Source: CAYPFY01 sp964410105
GTDB taxonomy: Bacteria > Bacteroidota > Ignavibacteria > UBA10030 > SZUA-254
Direction: 5' to 3'
Assembly: GCA_964410105.1 (NCBI GenBank)
Contig: CAYPFY010000013.1
Span: 37,756 to 101,755, forward strand
Length of the DNA: 64,000 nt
Part shown: positions 51,854 to 60,925 of the stretch, piece after piece
Numbering within the stretch: position 1 is the first letter of the stretch
Layout of the letters: each line of letters opens with the position of its first letter
Notes under the pieces: model-generated
The model's input: the letters and a program-made list of their open reading frames with translations, nothing else
Told to the model about the DNA's origin: nothing
The model's database searches: none
Translations under genes and position numbers: made by a program

Positions 51854-53221
51854 ATGTTTATGACGGGTTATGCGGGTGGTGTCATCGCTAATGTGAAGGC
51901 AAAGAATCCCAGCGAACCGGAATTCCACCAGGCAGTGGAGGAGGTGATTGAATCTCTTACTCTTGTTCTCGATAGGTACCCGGAGTACCGCGCGGCGAAG
52001 ATTCTTGAACGTATCGTCGAGCCCGAGCGGGTGCTGATGTTCCGCGTTCCCTGGATGGACGATCTGGGGGAAATCCATGTGAACCGCGGGTTCCGGATCG
52101 AGATGAATAGCGCCATCGGCCCCTATAAGGGAGGTCTGCGCTTCCATGCGTCTGTGAATCTTGGAATTTTGAAGTTTCTCGCTTTCGAACAGGTTTTCAA
52201 GAATAGCCTGACGACGCTCCCGATGGGAGGCGGCAAGGGGGGCTCTGATTTTGACCCCAAAGGAAAGAGTGATAACGAGGTGATGCGCTTCTGCCAGAGC
52301 TTTATGAGCGAGCTCTATCGCCATATCGGGCCCGATACGGATGTGCCCGCTGGCGATATCGGCGTCGGCGGCCGTGAGATCGGCTACCTCTTCGGCCAGT
52401 ATAAGAGGCTTCGTAATGAGTTCACCGGCGTGCTCACGGGGAAGGGACTGAATTGGGGGGGCTCGCTCATCCGCCCAGAGGCGACAGGGTACGGGGCAGT
52501 GTATTTCGCCGCTGAAATGCTGGCGACGCGTAAACAGACTTTTGACGGCAAAACCTGTCTCGTCTCAGGAAGCGGCAATGTGGCCCAGTATACTATCGAA
52601 AAGATTAACCAGCTCGGCGGGAAGGCGGTGACTCTTTCCGACTCCACTGGCATGATCTACGATGAGGCGGGCATCGACGCAAAGAAACTGGATTTTGTGA
52701 TGGATTTGAAAAATGTGCGGCGCGGAAGGATCAAGGAGTATGCCGATAAGTTCAAGGGCTCCGTTTATACTCCGATCGATCCGAAGCTGGATCATAATTC
52801 GCTCTGGAATTTTAAGGCGCACTGCGCTTTCCCCAGCGCGACGCAAAACGAGATTAATGCGAAGGATGCCCAGAATCTTGTGAAGAATGGTGTCTTCTGC
52901 GTGGCGGAAGGGGCTAATATGCCGACGACGCTTGAGGGTGTAAAGGTATTTATCGACGCGAAGATTCTCTATGGCCCGGGCAAGGCCGCCAACGCCGGTG
53001 GAGTCGCCACCTCAGGCCTCGAGATGGCCCAGAATAGCATGCGATTCCAGTGGACTCGCGAGGAGGTTGATAGCCGATTGCAAATCATTATGAAGAGTAT
53101 TCATAAGGCCGCCTTCGAAACCGCGGAGCGATTCGGCACGCCGGGGAATTATGTAAACGGGGCGAATATCGCAGGGTTCCTCAAGGTGGCCGATGCGATG
53201 ATGGATCAGGGGCTTGTGTGA
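51854..53221 (+). CDS. gdhA: NADP-type glutamate dehydrogenase
   Basis: The 455-residue protein matches hexameric bacterial GdhA: RVPWMDDLGEIHVNRGFR, GPYKGGLRFH, LPMGGGKGGSDFDPKGKSD with the catalytic lysine, DTDVPAGDIGVGGREIGYLFGQY and the coenzyme site CLVSGSGNVAQY followed by Ser residues (TLSDSTG), usual for NADP. It assimilates ammonia by making glutamate. AGGAGGTGAT directly precedes the ATG. The gene is 67 bases after the other glutamate dehydrogenase and in the same direction, so both may be on one transcript. Confidence 0.92.
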   Translation: MFMTGYAGGVIANVKAKNPSEPEFHQAVEEVIESLTLVLDRYPEYRAAKILERIVEPERVLMFRVPWMDDLGEIHVNRGFRIEMNSAIGPYKGGLRFHASVNLGILKFLAFEQVFKNSLTTLPMGGGKGGSDFDPKGKSDNEVMRFCQSFMSELYRHIGPDTDVPAGDIGVGGREIGYLFGQYKRLRNEFTGVLTGKGLNWGGSLIRPEATGYGAVYFAAEMLATRKQTFDGKTCLVSGSGNVAQYTIEKINQLGGKAVTLSDSTGMIYDEAGIDAKKLDFVMDLKNVRRGRIKEYADKFKGSVYTPIDPKLDHNSLWNFKAHCAFPSATQNEINAKDAQNLVKNGVFCVAEGANMPTTLEGVKVFIDAKILYGPGKAANAGGVATSGLEMAQNSMRFQWTREEVDSRLQIIMKSIHKAAFETAERFGTPGNYVNGANIAGFLKVADAMMDQGLV

Positions 53222-53308
53222 CGTCGTCCTCCTGAGGAAAAAACCGCTGAGGCTGTCTCGTAATTTTCTGCCAATCAGGAGGATTGAAATAGATCAGGGG
53301 TATGTGCT

Positions 53309-53791
53309 GTGAAACCTACCACGCGCCCGGCAGAGAAATCTGCCTCCGCCGAAAAGCAACTCGCAGGGTTCATAGGAAAGTTTGAACCGAAGCATCGCAC
53401 GCTGATCCGATCTGTGCGGAAGGCGCTGCGCCGGCGTTTCCCCACTGCCACCGAGCTCGTGTACGATAACTATAATTTCTTCGTCATCGGTTACTCGTCG
53501 ACGGAACGCCCGTCTGATTCCATCGTCTCAATCGCCGCAGGGGCTAACGGCGTCGGACTTTGTTTCATCTACGGAGCAAAGCTTCCTGATCCGGATAAAA
53601 TTCTTCTGGGTTCGGGTAACCAGACCCGGTTCATCCGGCTTGATTCGGCGGATGTGCTGGAGCGGAGGGAGGTTGAAGCGCTGATTTCTGCGGCCATCAA
53701 GAGGGCCAAGACGCCTCTGCTCTCGTCGGGAGGGAAGACTATCATTAAATCGGTTTCGGCGAAACAGCGACCGAGACGTAGACCGGCGTAG
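53309..53791 (+). CDS. DUF1801-family (YdhG-like) protein
   Basis: The 160-residue soluble protein has the DUF1801 core: HRTLIRSVRKALRRRFPTATELVYDNYNFFVIGY, a beta-rich middle (GVGLCFIYGAKLPDPDKILLGSG), RFIRL and a helix ending in LISAAIKRAK. Family members are small proteins of unknown biochemical function. The start is GTG at 53309. A basic tail of about 25 residues (KQRPRRRPA) extends beyond the family core. Confidence 0.8.
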   Translation: MKPTTRPAEKSASAEKQLAGFIGKFEPKHRTLIRSVRKALRRRFPTATELVYDNYNFFVIGYSSTERPSDSIVSIAAGANGVGLCFIYGAKLPDPDKILLGSGNQTRFIRLDSADVLERREVEALISAAIKRAKTPLLSSGGKTIIKSVSAKQRPRRRPA

Positions 53792-53850
53792 CTCTCTTCA
53801 CTCGAACCGCTTTTCATCGGGAACTCTGCCTGCAGCGATGCGGGAGAACG

Positions 53851-56814
53851 ATGCCAATGTCGTCTGAACACACCCCAAGTCCCGGATTCCAAAGCTTCCA
53901 GAATCTGATGCGCACGCGAATCCGCGATGTGCTTCTTGTCTCCAGCCGCTACGACTCCTACCTGTTCGAAGAAGATGGCCGCCTCTATGAGCTCATCCGA
54001 AACGAGTATCAGGGCCTCAGCCTCTCGCACGCTCCGGAGCTGACGAGTGTCTCCGACGGGGAGGAGGCGCTTCTCCTCGCCAAAGAGGAGGGGAAATTTG
54101 ACCTCATCATCGCTACGCTCCATCTCGAGGCCATGCATCCGCTCCAGTTCGCGCGGAAAGCAAGGGAACTCGGCATTCACATTCCTATCGTGCTTCTCGC
54201 CTTTGATAACCGAGAGCTCTCGGAATTGATGGCCCGGCACGATACTTCGGCCTTCGACCGCATTTTTGTGTGGCAGGGGGACTACCGGCTCGTTATCGCG
54301 ATTATCAAGTATTTTGAGGATCGCCTCAATGTCGCCCACGATACGAGGCTGGTCGGGGTTCAATCGATTATCTTAATAGAGGATAATATTCGATTCTACT
54401 CCTCGTATCTTCCGCTGATTTATACCGAGATTTTGAAACAGTCTCAACGCCTGATCTCCGAGGGCATAAATCTTTCGCATCGTTTTCTGAGGATGAGCGC
54501 CAGGCCCAAGATCCTGCTTTTTACGAATTACGATGAAGCATGGTCATTTTTCATCGAATACCGGGAAAATATTCTCGGCGTGATCTCCGATATTGATTTT
54601 CAACGTGGCGGGAAGCCGGATCCTGAGGCCGGCCTGGAGTTCGCCCGGAATGTGAAGGCACGGATGTCGGATATTCCCATCTTGCTTCAGTCGAACTCTC
54701 CTGAAAACCGATCAAAGGCGCTTCAGGCGGGAGCTTCCTTCGTGCTGAAGGATTCTCCGACGCTTCTCGACGATGTCCGCCGATTCATGAACGAGTATTT
54801 CAGCTTCGGCGATTTCGTGTTCAAAGCCCCCGACGGGACCGAGGTCGGACGGGCTCACGATTTGATTTCTCTCGAAGAGCAGCTCCGCATCGTGCCGGAG
54901 GAGAGCCTTAAGTTTCACGGCGAACGGAATCATTTCTCCAACTGGCTGAAGGCCCGCACGGAGTTCTGGCTCGCCCACCAGCTCCGGCCACGGCGCGTTT
55001 CGGACTACCAGTCGTTCGCCGATCTGCGATCTGACCTGATCTCGTCGCTTCAGCAGTACCGCCGCCTGCGGCAACGCGGCATGATCACCGATTTTACGGG
55101 AAAATCCTTCGATCCCGAAAGGGGTTTTGCCCGGATCGGCGGGGGTTCTCTGGGAGGCAAGGCGCGCGGTCTCGGCTTTCTGAATACTCTCATCAATGAC
55201 TATGATGTCGAAGACCGTTTCAAGAATCTGCGGGTTTATGTGCCGCCCGGGATTGTTATCGCTACTGATGCTTTTGATGAGTTTCTCGCCGATAACGATC
55301 TTCGGAATTTTGCGTTTGATTGCTCCGACGACAATCTACTAACGCAGAAATTTCTTGCTGCGAGGAAGTTTCCGAAGAAGATCGTGAGGGAGCTCTCCGA
55401 GTTTCTGGAAAAAATGCGCGAGCCCCTCGCCGTCCGCTCTTCCAGCCTCCTCGAGGATTCCCAGTATCAGCCGTTCGCCGGGGTCTACGAAACCTATATG
55501 ATCCCCAATGATCACAGGAGCCGCTCCGTTCGTCTAGGGCAGCTGATCGATACGATTAAGCGCGTTTACGCGTCGACTTTTTACCAGAAGGCGAAGAATT
55601 ATATCAGGGCGACCTCCTACCGTCTGGAAGAAGAGAAGATGGCGGTGATCATCCAAAAGATGGTCGGCTCACGCCATCACACCCGGTTCTACCCGGATTT
55701 CGCCGGCGTCGCGAAATCTCACAATTTTTATCCCTCGCCCCCACAAAAACCTTCGGACGGTGTCGCCGCCGTTGCGCTCGGCCTCGGAAAGATGGTCGTC
55801 GACGGGGGTCCTTCGGTAAGGTTCTGTCCGAAATTCCCCGGGCACGCCAGCCAGCTGTCCTCAATTCAGGATACCCTGGCGAATAACCAACACGAGTTCT
55901 TTGCACTCGATCTTTCGGCCGCCTATGTCGCCTCCTCGACGTACGACACCTCGACCAGAACTTTTGACCTGAAAACCGCTGAGGAGGATGGGACCCTTTC
56001 CCTCCTGGGCTCGACTTTTTCTCCGGAGAACGACGCGGTCTACGATGGCATCTCCCGTACCGGGATGAGGCTCGTTACTTTCGCCCCGATTCTCAAGGGT
56101 AAAGTTCTCCAGCTTCCGGAGGTTCTTACGCTCCTCCTCGAAATCGGAAGCGGGGGGATGGGGTCTCCCGTCGAGCTTGAATTTGCCGTCAATGTTCCCC
56201 CCGCCCCGACACGCGAGTTCGGGGTTCTGCAGATGAGACCCCTCGCGGTTAGTCAGGAGATCGAAGGTTTTACTGCGGAAGATATCTCACGTGAGCAGAT
56301 TTTTTGTGAAAGCCCGCAAGTACTAGGGAACGGGATAATCGACGATGTTTGCGATATTATCTATGTCGACGGGCAGCGATTCGACAGGGCCAAGAGTGTG
56401 GAGGTGGCAGCGGAGGTCGGCCAGTTCAATTCCCAGCTCGCCGCCGAGGAAAGACCCTATATCCTAATCGGAGTCGGCCGGTGGGGTACGCTCGATCCGT
56501 GGCTGGGGATCCCGGTTCGATGGGACCAGATTTCCGGGGCGAAAGCTATCGTCGAGTCCGGGTTTGCCGGATTTAGCATCGCCCCCTCGCAGGGCTCGCA
56601 TTTTTTCCAGAACCTGACTGCTTTCAAGGTGGGATATTTCACGGTTGATACGATGCGAAACGAGGGATTCCTCGACTGGGACTGGCTCCGGAATCAGACT
56701 CCCGTCGAACAGAAATCGTACGCGCGACACCTGCGATTCAACAAGCCCGCCATCGTGAGGATGAATGGCCATAAGAATCAAGGGGTGATCCTGAAACCGG
56801 GCCCGACATCATGA
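53851..56814 (+). CDS. Receiver-domain / PPDK N-domain (PEP/pyruvate-binding) fusion protein
   Basis: The 987-residue protein has three parts. Residues about 22-165 form a pseudo-receiver (FDLIIATLHL, where the phospho-acceptor Asp of the third strand is missing). Residues about 170-320 form a second receiver with an acidic pair (LIEDN), a candidate phospho-Asp (ISDIDF), Ser (LLQSNS) and Lys (VLKDSP). Residues about 425-800 are an ATP-grasp PPDK_N domain (GGGSLGGKARGLGFL, AVRSSSLLEDSQYQPFAGVYETY, LQMRPLA). The phosphohistidine swivel and PEP/pyruvate barrel of true dikinases are absent; instead a C-terminal domain of about 190 residues follows (ILIGVGRWGTLDPWLGIPV). It probably transfers phosphate to a partner or acts as a regulator. 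The reaction is unknown. Confidence 0.85.
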   Translation: MPMSSEHTPSPGFQSFQNLMRTRIRDVLLVSSRYDSYLFEEDGRLYELIRNEYQGLSLSHAPELTSVSDGEEALLLAKEEGKFDLIIATLHLEAMHPLQFARKARELGIHIPIVLLAFDNRELSELMARHDTSAFDRIFVWQGDYRLVIAIIKYFEDRLNVAHDTRLVGVQSIILIEDNIRFYSSYLPLIYTEILKQSQRLISEGINLSHRFLRMSARPKILLFTNYDEAWSFFIEYRENILGVISDIDFQRGGKPDPEAGLEFARNVKARMSDIPILLQSNSPENRSKALQAGASFVLKDSPTLLDDVRRFMNEYFSFGDFVFKAPDGTEVGRAHDLISLEEQLRIVPEESLKFHGERNHFSNWLKARTEFWLAHQLRPRRVSDYQSFADLRSDLISSLQQYRRLRQRGMITDFTGKSFDPERGFARIGGGSLGGKARGLGFLNTLINDYDVEDRFKNLRVYVPPGIVIATDAFDEFLADNDLRNFAFDCSDDNLLTQKFLAARKFPKKIVRELSEFLEKMREPLAVRSSSLLEDSQYQPFAGVYETYMIPNDHRSRSVRLGQLIDTIKRVYASTFYQKAKNYIRATSYRLEEEKMAVIIQKMVGSRHHTRFYPDFAGVAKSHNFYPSPPQKPSDGVAAVALGLGKMVVDGGPSVRFCPKFPGHASQLSSIQDTLANNQHEFFALDLSAAYVASSTYDTSTRTFDLKTAEEDGTLSLLGSTFSPENDAVYDGISRTGMRLVTFAPILKGKVLQLPEVLTLLLEIGSGGMGSPVELEFAVNVPPAPTREFGVLQMRPLAVSQEIEGFTAEDISREQIFCESPQVLGNGIIDDVCDIIYVDGQRFDRAKSVEVAAEVGQFNSQLAAEERPYILIGVGRWGTLDPWLGIPVRWDQISGAKAIVESGFAGFSIAPSQGSHFFQNLTAFKVGYFTVDTMRNEGFLDWDWLRNQTPVEQKSYARHLRFNKPAIVRMNGHKNQGVILKPGPTS

Positions 56815-56925
56815 CATGAGGTCCAACCTCGGAACGGTCTTTTTGCTTCTTCCCCGAAATGGGCCCATATTCGCGTAAACTTCCTGCCTTAAATTCTCGT
56901 CTTATTGTTTGATGAAGGGATCTCT

Positions 56926-57495
56926 GTGACAGATGAGCAGCTGCTGATCAGCCGTGCTCAGGATGGCGAGGCAGATGCCTTCCGGGAACTGGTCGAACGG
57001 TCCAAGATGAATGTGTTCCACCTTGCCTTCGACCTGACCGGCAACCGCCACGATGCGGAAGATATGTCACAGGAGGTTTTCGTGAAGGCCTTCCGGTCCC
57101 TCAGTTCTTTCAAAGGGAACGCAAAATGGAGCACATGGATCTACCGGATAACCGTAAATACCTGTCTCGACCATCGGAGGTCGAAGGTGAGGAATGCCGT
57201 GGAATTCAATGACGATCCAGATGATCACCCGGCGGGCTCCGGAGTCTCGCCCGACCAGAGCGCCGATTCACGCATGATTCAACAACATGTCGACAACGCC
57301 CTAAAACTCCTTCCCCCACAGGAACGGTCCGTCTTCGTCCTCCGGCACTATCATGATCTTCCGCTGAAGCAAATCGCATCGATTCTCGAGCTCGCCGAAG
57401 GGACGGTGAAATCACACCTCTTCCGGGCGATTCAACGGCTTCAAAGGGAATTAGCGTTTTATAGAAAAGATCTTGGATTGGAGAACCAGCCATGA
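56926..57495 (+). CDS. ECF RNA polymerase sigma factor
   Basis: From the GTG at 56926 (GAAGGGA 6 bases upstream) the protein has 189 residues. The region-2 signature is AEDMSQEVFVKAFRSLSSFKG with W and RITVN downstream. The region-4 helix-turn-helix is LPLKQIASILELAEGTVKSHL. It lacks regions 1 and 3, so it is an extracytoplasmic-function type. The stop overlaps the start of the anti-sigma gene (ATGA), so it is the regulated partner of that protein. The likely targets include its own operon. Confidence 0.92.
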   Translation: MTDEQLLISRAQDGEADAFRELVERSKMNVFHLAFDLTGNRHDAEDMSQEVFVKAFRSLSSFKGNAKWSTWIYRITVNTCLDHRRSKVRNAVEFNDDPDDHPAGSGVSPDQSADSRMIQQHVDNALKLLPPQERSVFVLRHYHDLPLKQIASILELAEGTVKSHLFRAIQRLQRELAFYRKDLGLENQP

Positions 57496-58250
57496 CATGC
57501 GAACAGTGTAAAGCCTTGATGATCGATTCAGTCTACAATGAACTGTCGTCCGAGTCTCAAAAGGATTTTGACGAACATGTGGCCTCCTGCCAGACTTGTT
57601 CTGCTCAGCTCCGATCGATCCGCCAGACTCTCGATCTTATGAATCTCCGATCCCGGCCGGCACCGGATGAGGGTTTCCTGAAAAATCTTTGGCCGCATAT
57701 CGAGAATGAAATCAAACGGCCGGTCCGGACGATTCTGCCGTTCCGGCAAAGATTTTCGCTGAATCCGGCATGGGCCTACGGTATCGCCGCGGTTCTTGTG
57801 CTCGGTATTGGCATCTATATCGGTCGATTGTCGCTCACGAAAGTGGCGCCAGAACCGCAAGAAAAGGCCTCCGCCGAGGTCTCCGATTCTTTGAGCGATC
57901 AGGCGCTCGCCTATATCGAGCGGTCGAAGAACATTCTGCTCGGTGTGGTGAATTCGGAAGACGGTTCTGCAGCCCTCGTTCACCAGCAAAAAGCCTCCCG
58001 CGAGCTTCTTCAAAAATCGTATTTCCTGAAGGCCGCCCTCAATGAGCCGGACCAACAGCGTCTCCGCCAGCTGATTCTCGATCTGGAGGTTATTCTGCTT
58101 GAACTGGCAAATGTGAGCGTCGCCCCCGGCACCCCGGCGGTAGAATTGGTGAGGCAGGGAGTCGACCAAAAATCAATTTTGCTCAAGATTAACATCGAAG
58201 AGATGCGCGCAGCCGCGCATCGGAAGAAGAATCCAAAATCCGCTCTTTAA
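57492..58250 (+). CDS. Membrane anti-sigma factor with zinc-finger domain
   Basis: The 252-residue protein starts with a zinc-finger anti-sigma domain (C3-x2-C6 ... H29-x3-C33-x2-C36). A basic linker and one membrane helix (about 93-112; AWAYGIAAVLVLGIGIYIG) follow. The last 130 residues are periplasmic and largely helical (SDQALAYIERSKNILLGVV...QQRLRQLILDLEVILLELA). It would hold the sigma factor at the membrane until a signal acts on the outer part. The coding overlap with the sigma gene supports the pairing. Confidence 0.9.
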   Translation: MTCEQCKALMIDSVYNELSSESQKDFDEHVASCQTCSAQLRSIRQTLDLMNLRSRPAPDEGFLKNLWPHIENEIKRPVRTILPFRQRFSLNPAWAYGIAAVLVLGIGIYIGRLSLTKVAPEPQEKASAEVSDSLSDQALAYIERSKNILLGVVNSEDGSAALVHQQKASRELLQKSYFLKAALNEPDQQRLRQLILDLEVILLELANVSVAPGTPAVELVRQGVDQKSILLKINIEEMRAAAHRKKNPKSAL

Positions 58251-58260
58251 GGAGTAATAC

Positions 58261-59811
58261 ATGCCACGATCAATCATAACACTCATCTTTGCCGGGCTTT
58301 TTGTCATCGCCGGGAACTCCGCTCTTTCGCAGGATGCCAAGGCGTACGAGAAGGCCTACGGCTATATTCTCGACGAGAAGTGGGCCGAGGCTCAGAAAAC
58401 GCTCGGTGAGTTTTTGAAGGATTTCCCCAAGAGCAGCTCCGCCTCCGCCGCCCGATACTGGATCTGCTATACCAGGGAAAAATTGGGGGAGGATAAGGAG
58501 TCAGTGTTCCGTTGCTTTGAAGATTTTATCCGGGACCACCCCTCAAGCAAGTGGGCCGACGACGCGCGGACGAATCTGGTGAATCTTGCCTACCAGCTTG
58601 CAAAGGAGGGGAAACCCGAGTATAAAACGCGCGTGGAAGGCATGGAGAAGGGTGACGACGACGATCTGAAGCTCCAGGCGCTCTACGCTCTCGGGAATAT
58701 GGGAAATGAAAAAGCCTACGAGGCAATCGCCTCGTTCTACGACCGCTCGCCCAGTGAGAAGATCCGGAGCAAGGTGGTCTATCTTCTCGGCAATTTCGAT
58801 ACCCCGGAGGCCCGTCAGAAATTGGGCGAGATCGCAATGAAGGATCATAGCACGAAGATCCGCAAGGATGCCGTCTATGCGCTCGGCAACTCCGGCGGAC
58901 GGGGGGTGATTAAGTCTCTTTCGGATATTTTGCACGCAAATATCGACGTCGAAGTCCGCAAGGCCGCTCTCTATACGCTCGGCAACCAGGGCACCGATTC
59001 CGTGGTCAGTATTCTGAGCGAAATTGCCCGGACCGAGGTGAACGAGGAACTGGCGAAATCAGCCACGTATGCCCTCGGCAATATCACCGGCAAGATGATC
59101 TCCGCGGAATTGAAACGGATCATGACGGAAGCGGTTGCCGCTTCGGTCCGTGAGAGTGCCCTTCATACGCTCGGGAATCGGGGCGACAGTGGGGCCCTCG
59201 GGATCCTGAAAGACGCCGCGCTCACTCACCGGGATGCGAAGGTCCGGATTCAGGCGGCATACGCAATCGGCAATAGCGGTCACCCCGATGCATTCGCCAC
59301 TTTAAGAGAGATTGTGCAAAAGGGACCCGACCCGAAGACACGGGAAGCAGCCATCTACAGCATCGGAAATCTAGGCGGGAAGGGGGCGGCGGATTTTCTT
59401 GCCGCTACCGCAACGACGGAGGCTGATGAGAGTGTTGCCAAGCCAGCGCTCTACGCGCTCAGCAATCTTGACGATTCCCGGAAATCCGAACTCCTGCTCG
59501 ATATCATGCGCCACGCCAAATTGGCGGAGGTGAGGAAGCAAGCCGTCTACCAGCTCGCCAATCAGGGCACGCCGGCTTCCGTGAAAGCCCTTGCCGCTAT
59601 TGCAACGGAAAGCTCTGAACCGGATGTGCAATCGGCCGCCGTGAACGCACTTGGGAATACGCAGAGCGATGAGGCGGTCCCGTTCCTGAAGAATTTAGCT
59701 CTCAGAGGGGCGAACAAGCATGTGAAGAACGCTGCAGTGAATGCGCTGGGCCAGATCGGGACGGATAAGGCGAAAGCAGCGCTTCTTGAAATTCTCGAAG
59801 GCAAGAAATAG
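58261..59811 (+). CDS. Exported TPR/HEAT-repeat protein
   Basis: The 516-residue protein has a signal peptide (ITLIFAGLFVIAGNSALSQ), a TPR/YfiO-like segment (about 25-120; 'GEFLKDFPKSSSASAARYWI') and about 12 HEAT-like repeats of 31 residues. Each has 'VRxxAxYALGNxG...L..IA'. The regular repeat and the ALGN motif make a solenoid likely to bind proteins. It sits 10 bases after the anti-sigma gene and, with it, forms the operon's envelope arm. It could be the sensor that the anti-sigma factor reads. No enzyme motif is visible. Confidence 0.85.
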   Translation: MPRSIITLIFAGLFVIAGNSALSQDAKAYEKAYGYILDEKWAEAQKTLGEFLKDFPKSSSASAARYWICYTREKLGEDKESVFRCFEDFIRDHPSSKWADDARTNLVNLAYQLAKEGKPEYKTRVEGMEKGDDDDLKLQALYALGNMGNEKAYEAIASFYDRSPSEKIRSKVVYLLGNFDTPEARQKLGEIAMKDHSTKIRKDAVYALGNSGGRGVIKSLSDILHANIDVEVRKAALYTLGNQGTDSVVSILSEIARTEVNEELAKSATYALGNITGKMISAELKRIMTEAVAASVRESALHTLGNRGDSGALGILKDAALTHRDAKVRIQAAYAIGNSGHPDAFATLREIVQKGPDPKTREAAIYSIGNLGGKGAADFLAATATTEADESVAKPALYALSNLDDSRKSELLLDIMRHAKLAEVRKQAVYQLANQGTPASVKALAAIATESSEPDVQSAAVNALGNTQSDEAVPFLKNLALRGANKHVKNAAVNALGQIGTDKAKAALLEILEGKK

Positions 59812-59824
59812 AAGGAGTTTTGCC

Positions 59825-60925
59825 GTGACTATTGGCTCATTGTTCTGTGTGCTTTTACTCTCCCCCGCGCCGGGGTTGGACGTGCAGGTTATCCGGTGCC
59901 CCGATGCGACGAAATCTCTCGATGCCCGCTGGCAATGGGCTCGCCAGGAGGCGTCGTCACGTAAACTCGACGGTTACTGGGTCGGCTACTCGTTTCAGCG
60001 GGAAATGGAGAGGAATTCCATGATCGGGTCGTATTACTCCGACCGGCTCCGTAACAGGCCCTCCCTGGCCGAGCTGATTGCGGGGAAAACTTTCAATGAG
60101 ATCCGACCCTGGGAAGCCAATCCGGACGCACAGACCGTAGGCCCCTCCTCCAGCGAAGAGGATTCTCACGGCGGAACGTTTAGGAGAGAGATCGCCATCC
60201 TTGTGCATTTTTCCCGCGATGGCGCGGACCACGTCCGCACATCGAATCTCTTTCTCCATGTGAACCTTGACGAAGGCCCGCTTTTGTGGCTTGAAGGGTC
60301 CGAGGTCAACGAGAGCGTGTCGCTTCTTTCCACCATTTATTCTGGGTCTGAGTCTTCAAAATTAAAGAAGGGTGTTCTCGAGGCCGTCGGCCTTCATGAC
60401 TCTCCCTCTTCATTCGCCTTTCTTCAAAAAGTGCTGTCCGGCGACGATTCACCATCCATACGGGGCGAGGCGGCCTTCTGGATCGGCCAGTCTTCCTCGC
60501 GGCCGGGGGTGGTTGAGTTGCTGAAAAGTTCTGCTTTGTCCGACCGATCTGCAGAGGTTCGAAAAAAATCAATCTTTGCGCTGAGTCAACTCCGGTCCGA
60601 TGCCGCTACAGATGCTCTTATCAGTGTGGCGCATTCGCAGGATGATCGTTCAACGCGGAAGGAGGCCATTTTCTGGCTGGGTCAGAAGGCATCCCTCAAG
60701 GCCGTCGAGACTCTCAAGAATCTGACTGACGATGAGGATGCTGATATCGAGAAGAGCGCTTTTTTTGCCCTTACCCAGGCTTCAGGCAATGAGGGCGTCG
60801 CAGAGGTGGCCAAGATCGCCCGATCCCACAAGAACCCCTCTGTGCGAAAGCAGGCGATCTACTGGCTCGGTCAATCCGACGACCCGCGGGCTGTCGATGC
60901 TTTGATTGATATCCTCCGTAAATAG
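59825..60925 (+). CDS. Second exported HEAT-repeat protein
   Basis: From the GTG at 59825 (GAAGGAG 7 bases upstream, overlapping the previous stop) the protein has 366 residues. A short hydrophobic leader (IGSLFCVLLLSPAPGLD) precedes a unique N-terminal domain (about 25-190; WVGYSFQREMERNSMIGSYYS and a beta-rich stretch). Five or six HEAT repeats follow, with 'VRKQAIYWLGQSDDPRAVDAL'. Repeats are of the same type as the previous protein but use 'YWLGQ' in place of 'YALGN'. It is the last gene of the sigma/anti-sigma operon. The longer frame from 59741 lies inside the previous gene. Confidence 0.82.
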   Translation: MTIGSLFCVLLLSPAPGLDVQVIRCPDATKSLDARWQWARQEASSRKLDGYWVGYSFQREMERNSMIGSYYSDRLRNRPSLAELIAGKTFNEIRPWEANPDAQTVGPSSSEEDSHGGTFRREIAILVHFSRDGADHVRTSNLFLHVNLDEGPLLWLEGSEVNESVSLLSTIYSGSESSKLKKGVLEAVGLHDSPSSFAFLQKVLSGDDSPSIRGEAAFWIGQSSSRPGVVELLKSSALSDRSAEVRKKSIFALSQLRSDAATDALISVAHSQDDRSTRKEAIFWLGQKASLKAVETLKNLTDDEDADIEKSAFFALTQASGNEGVAEVAKIARSHKNPSVRKQAIYWLGQSDDPRAVDALIDILRK

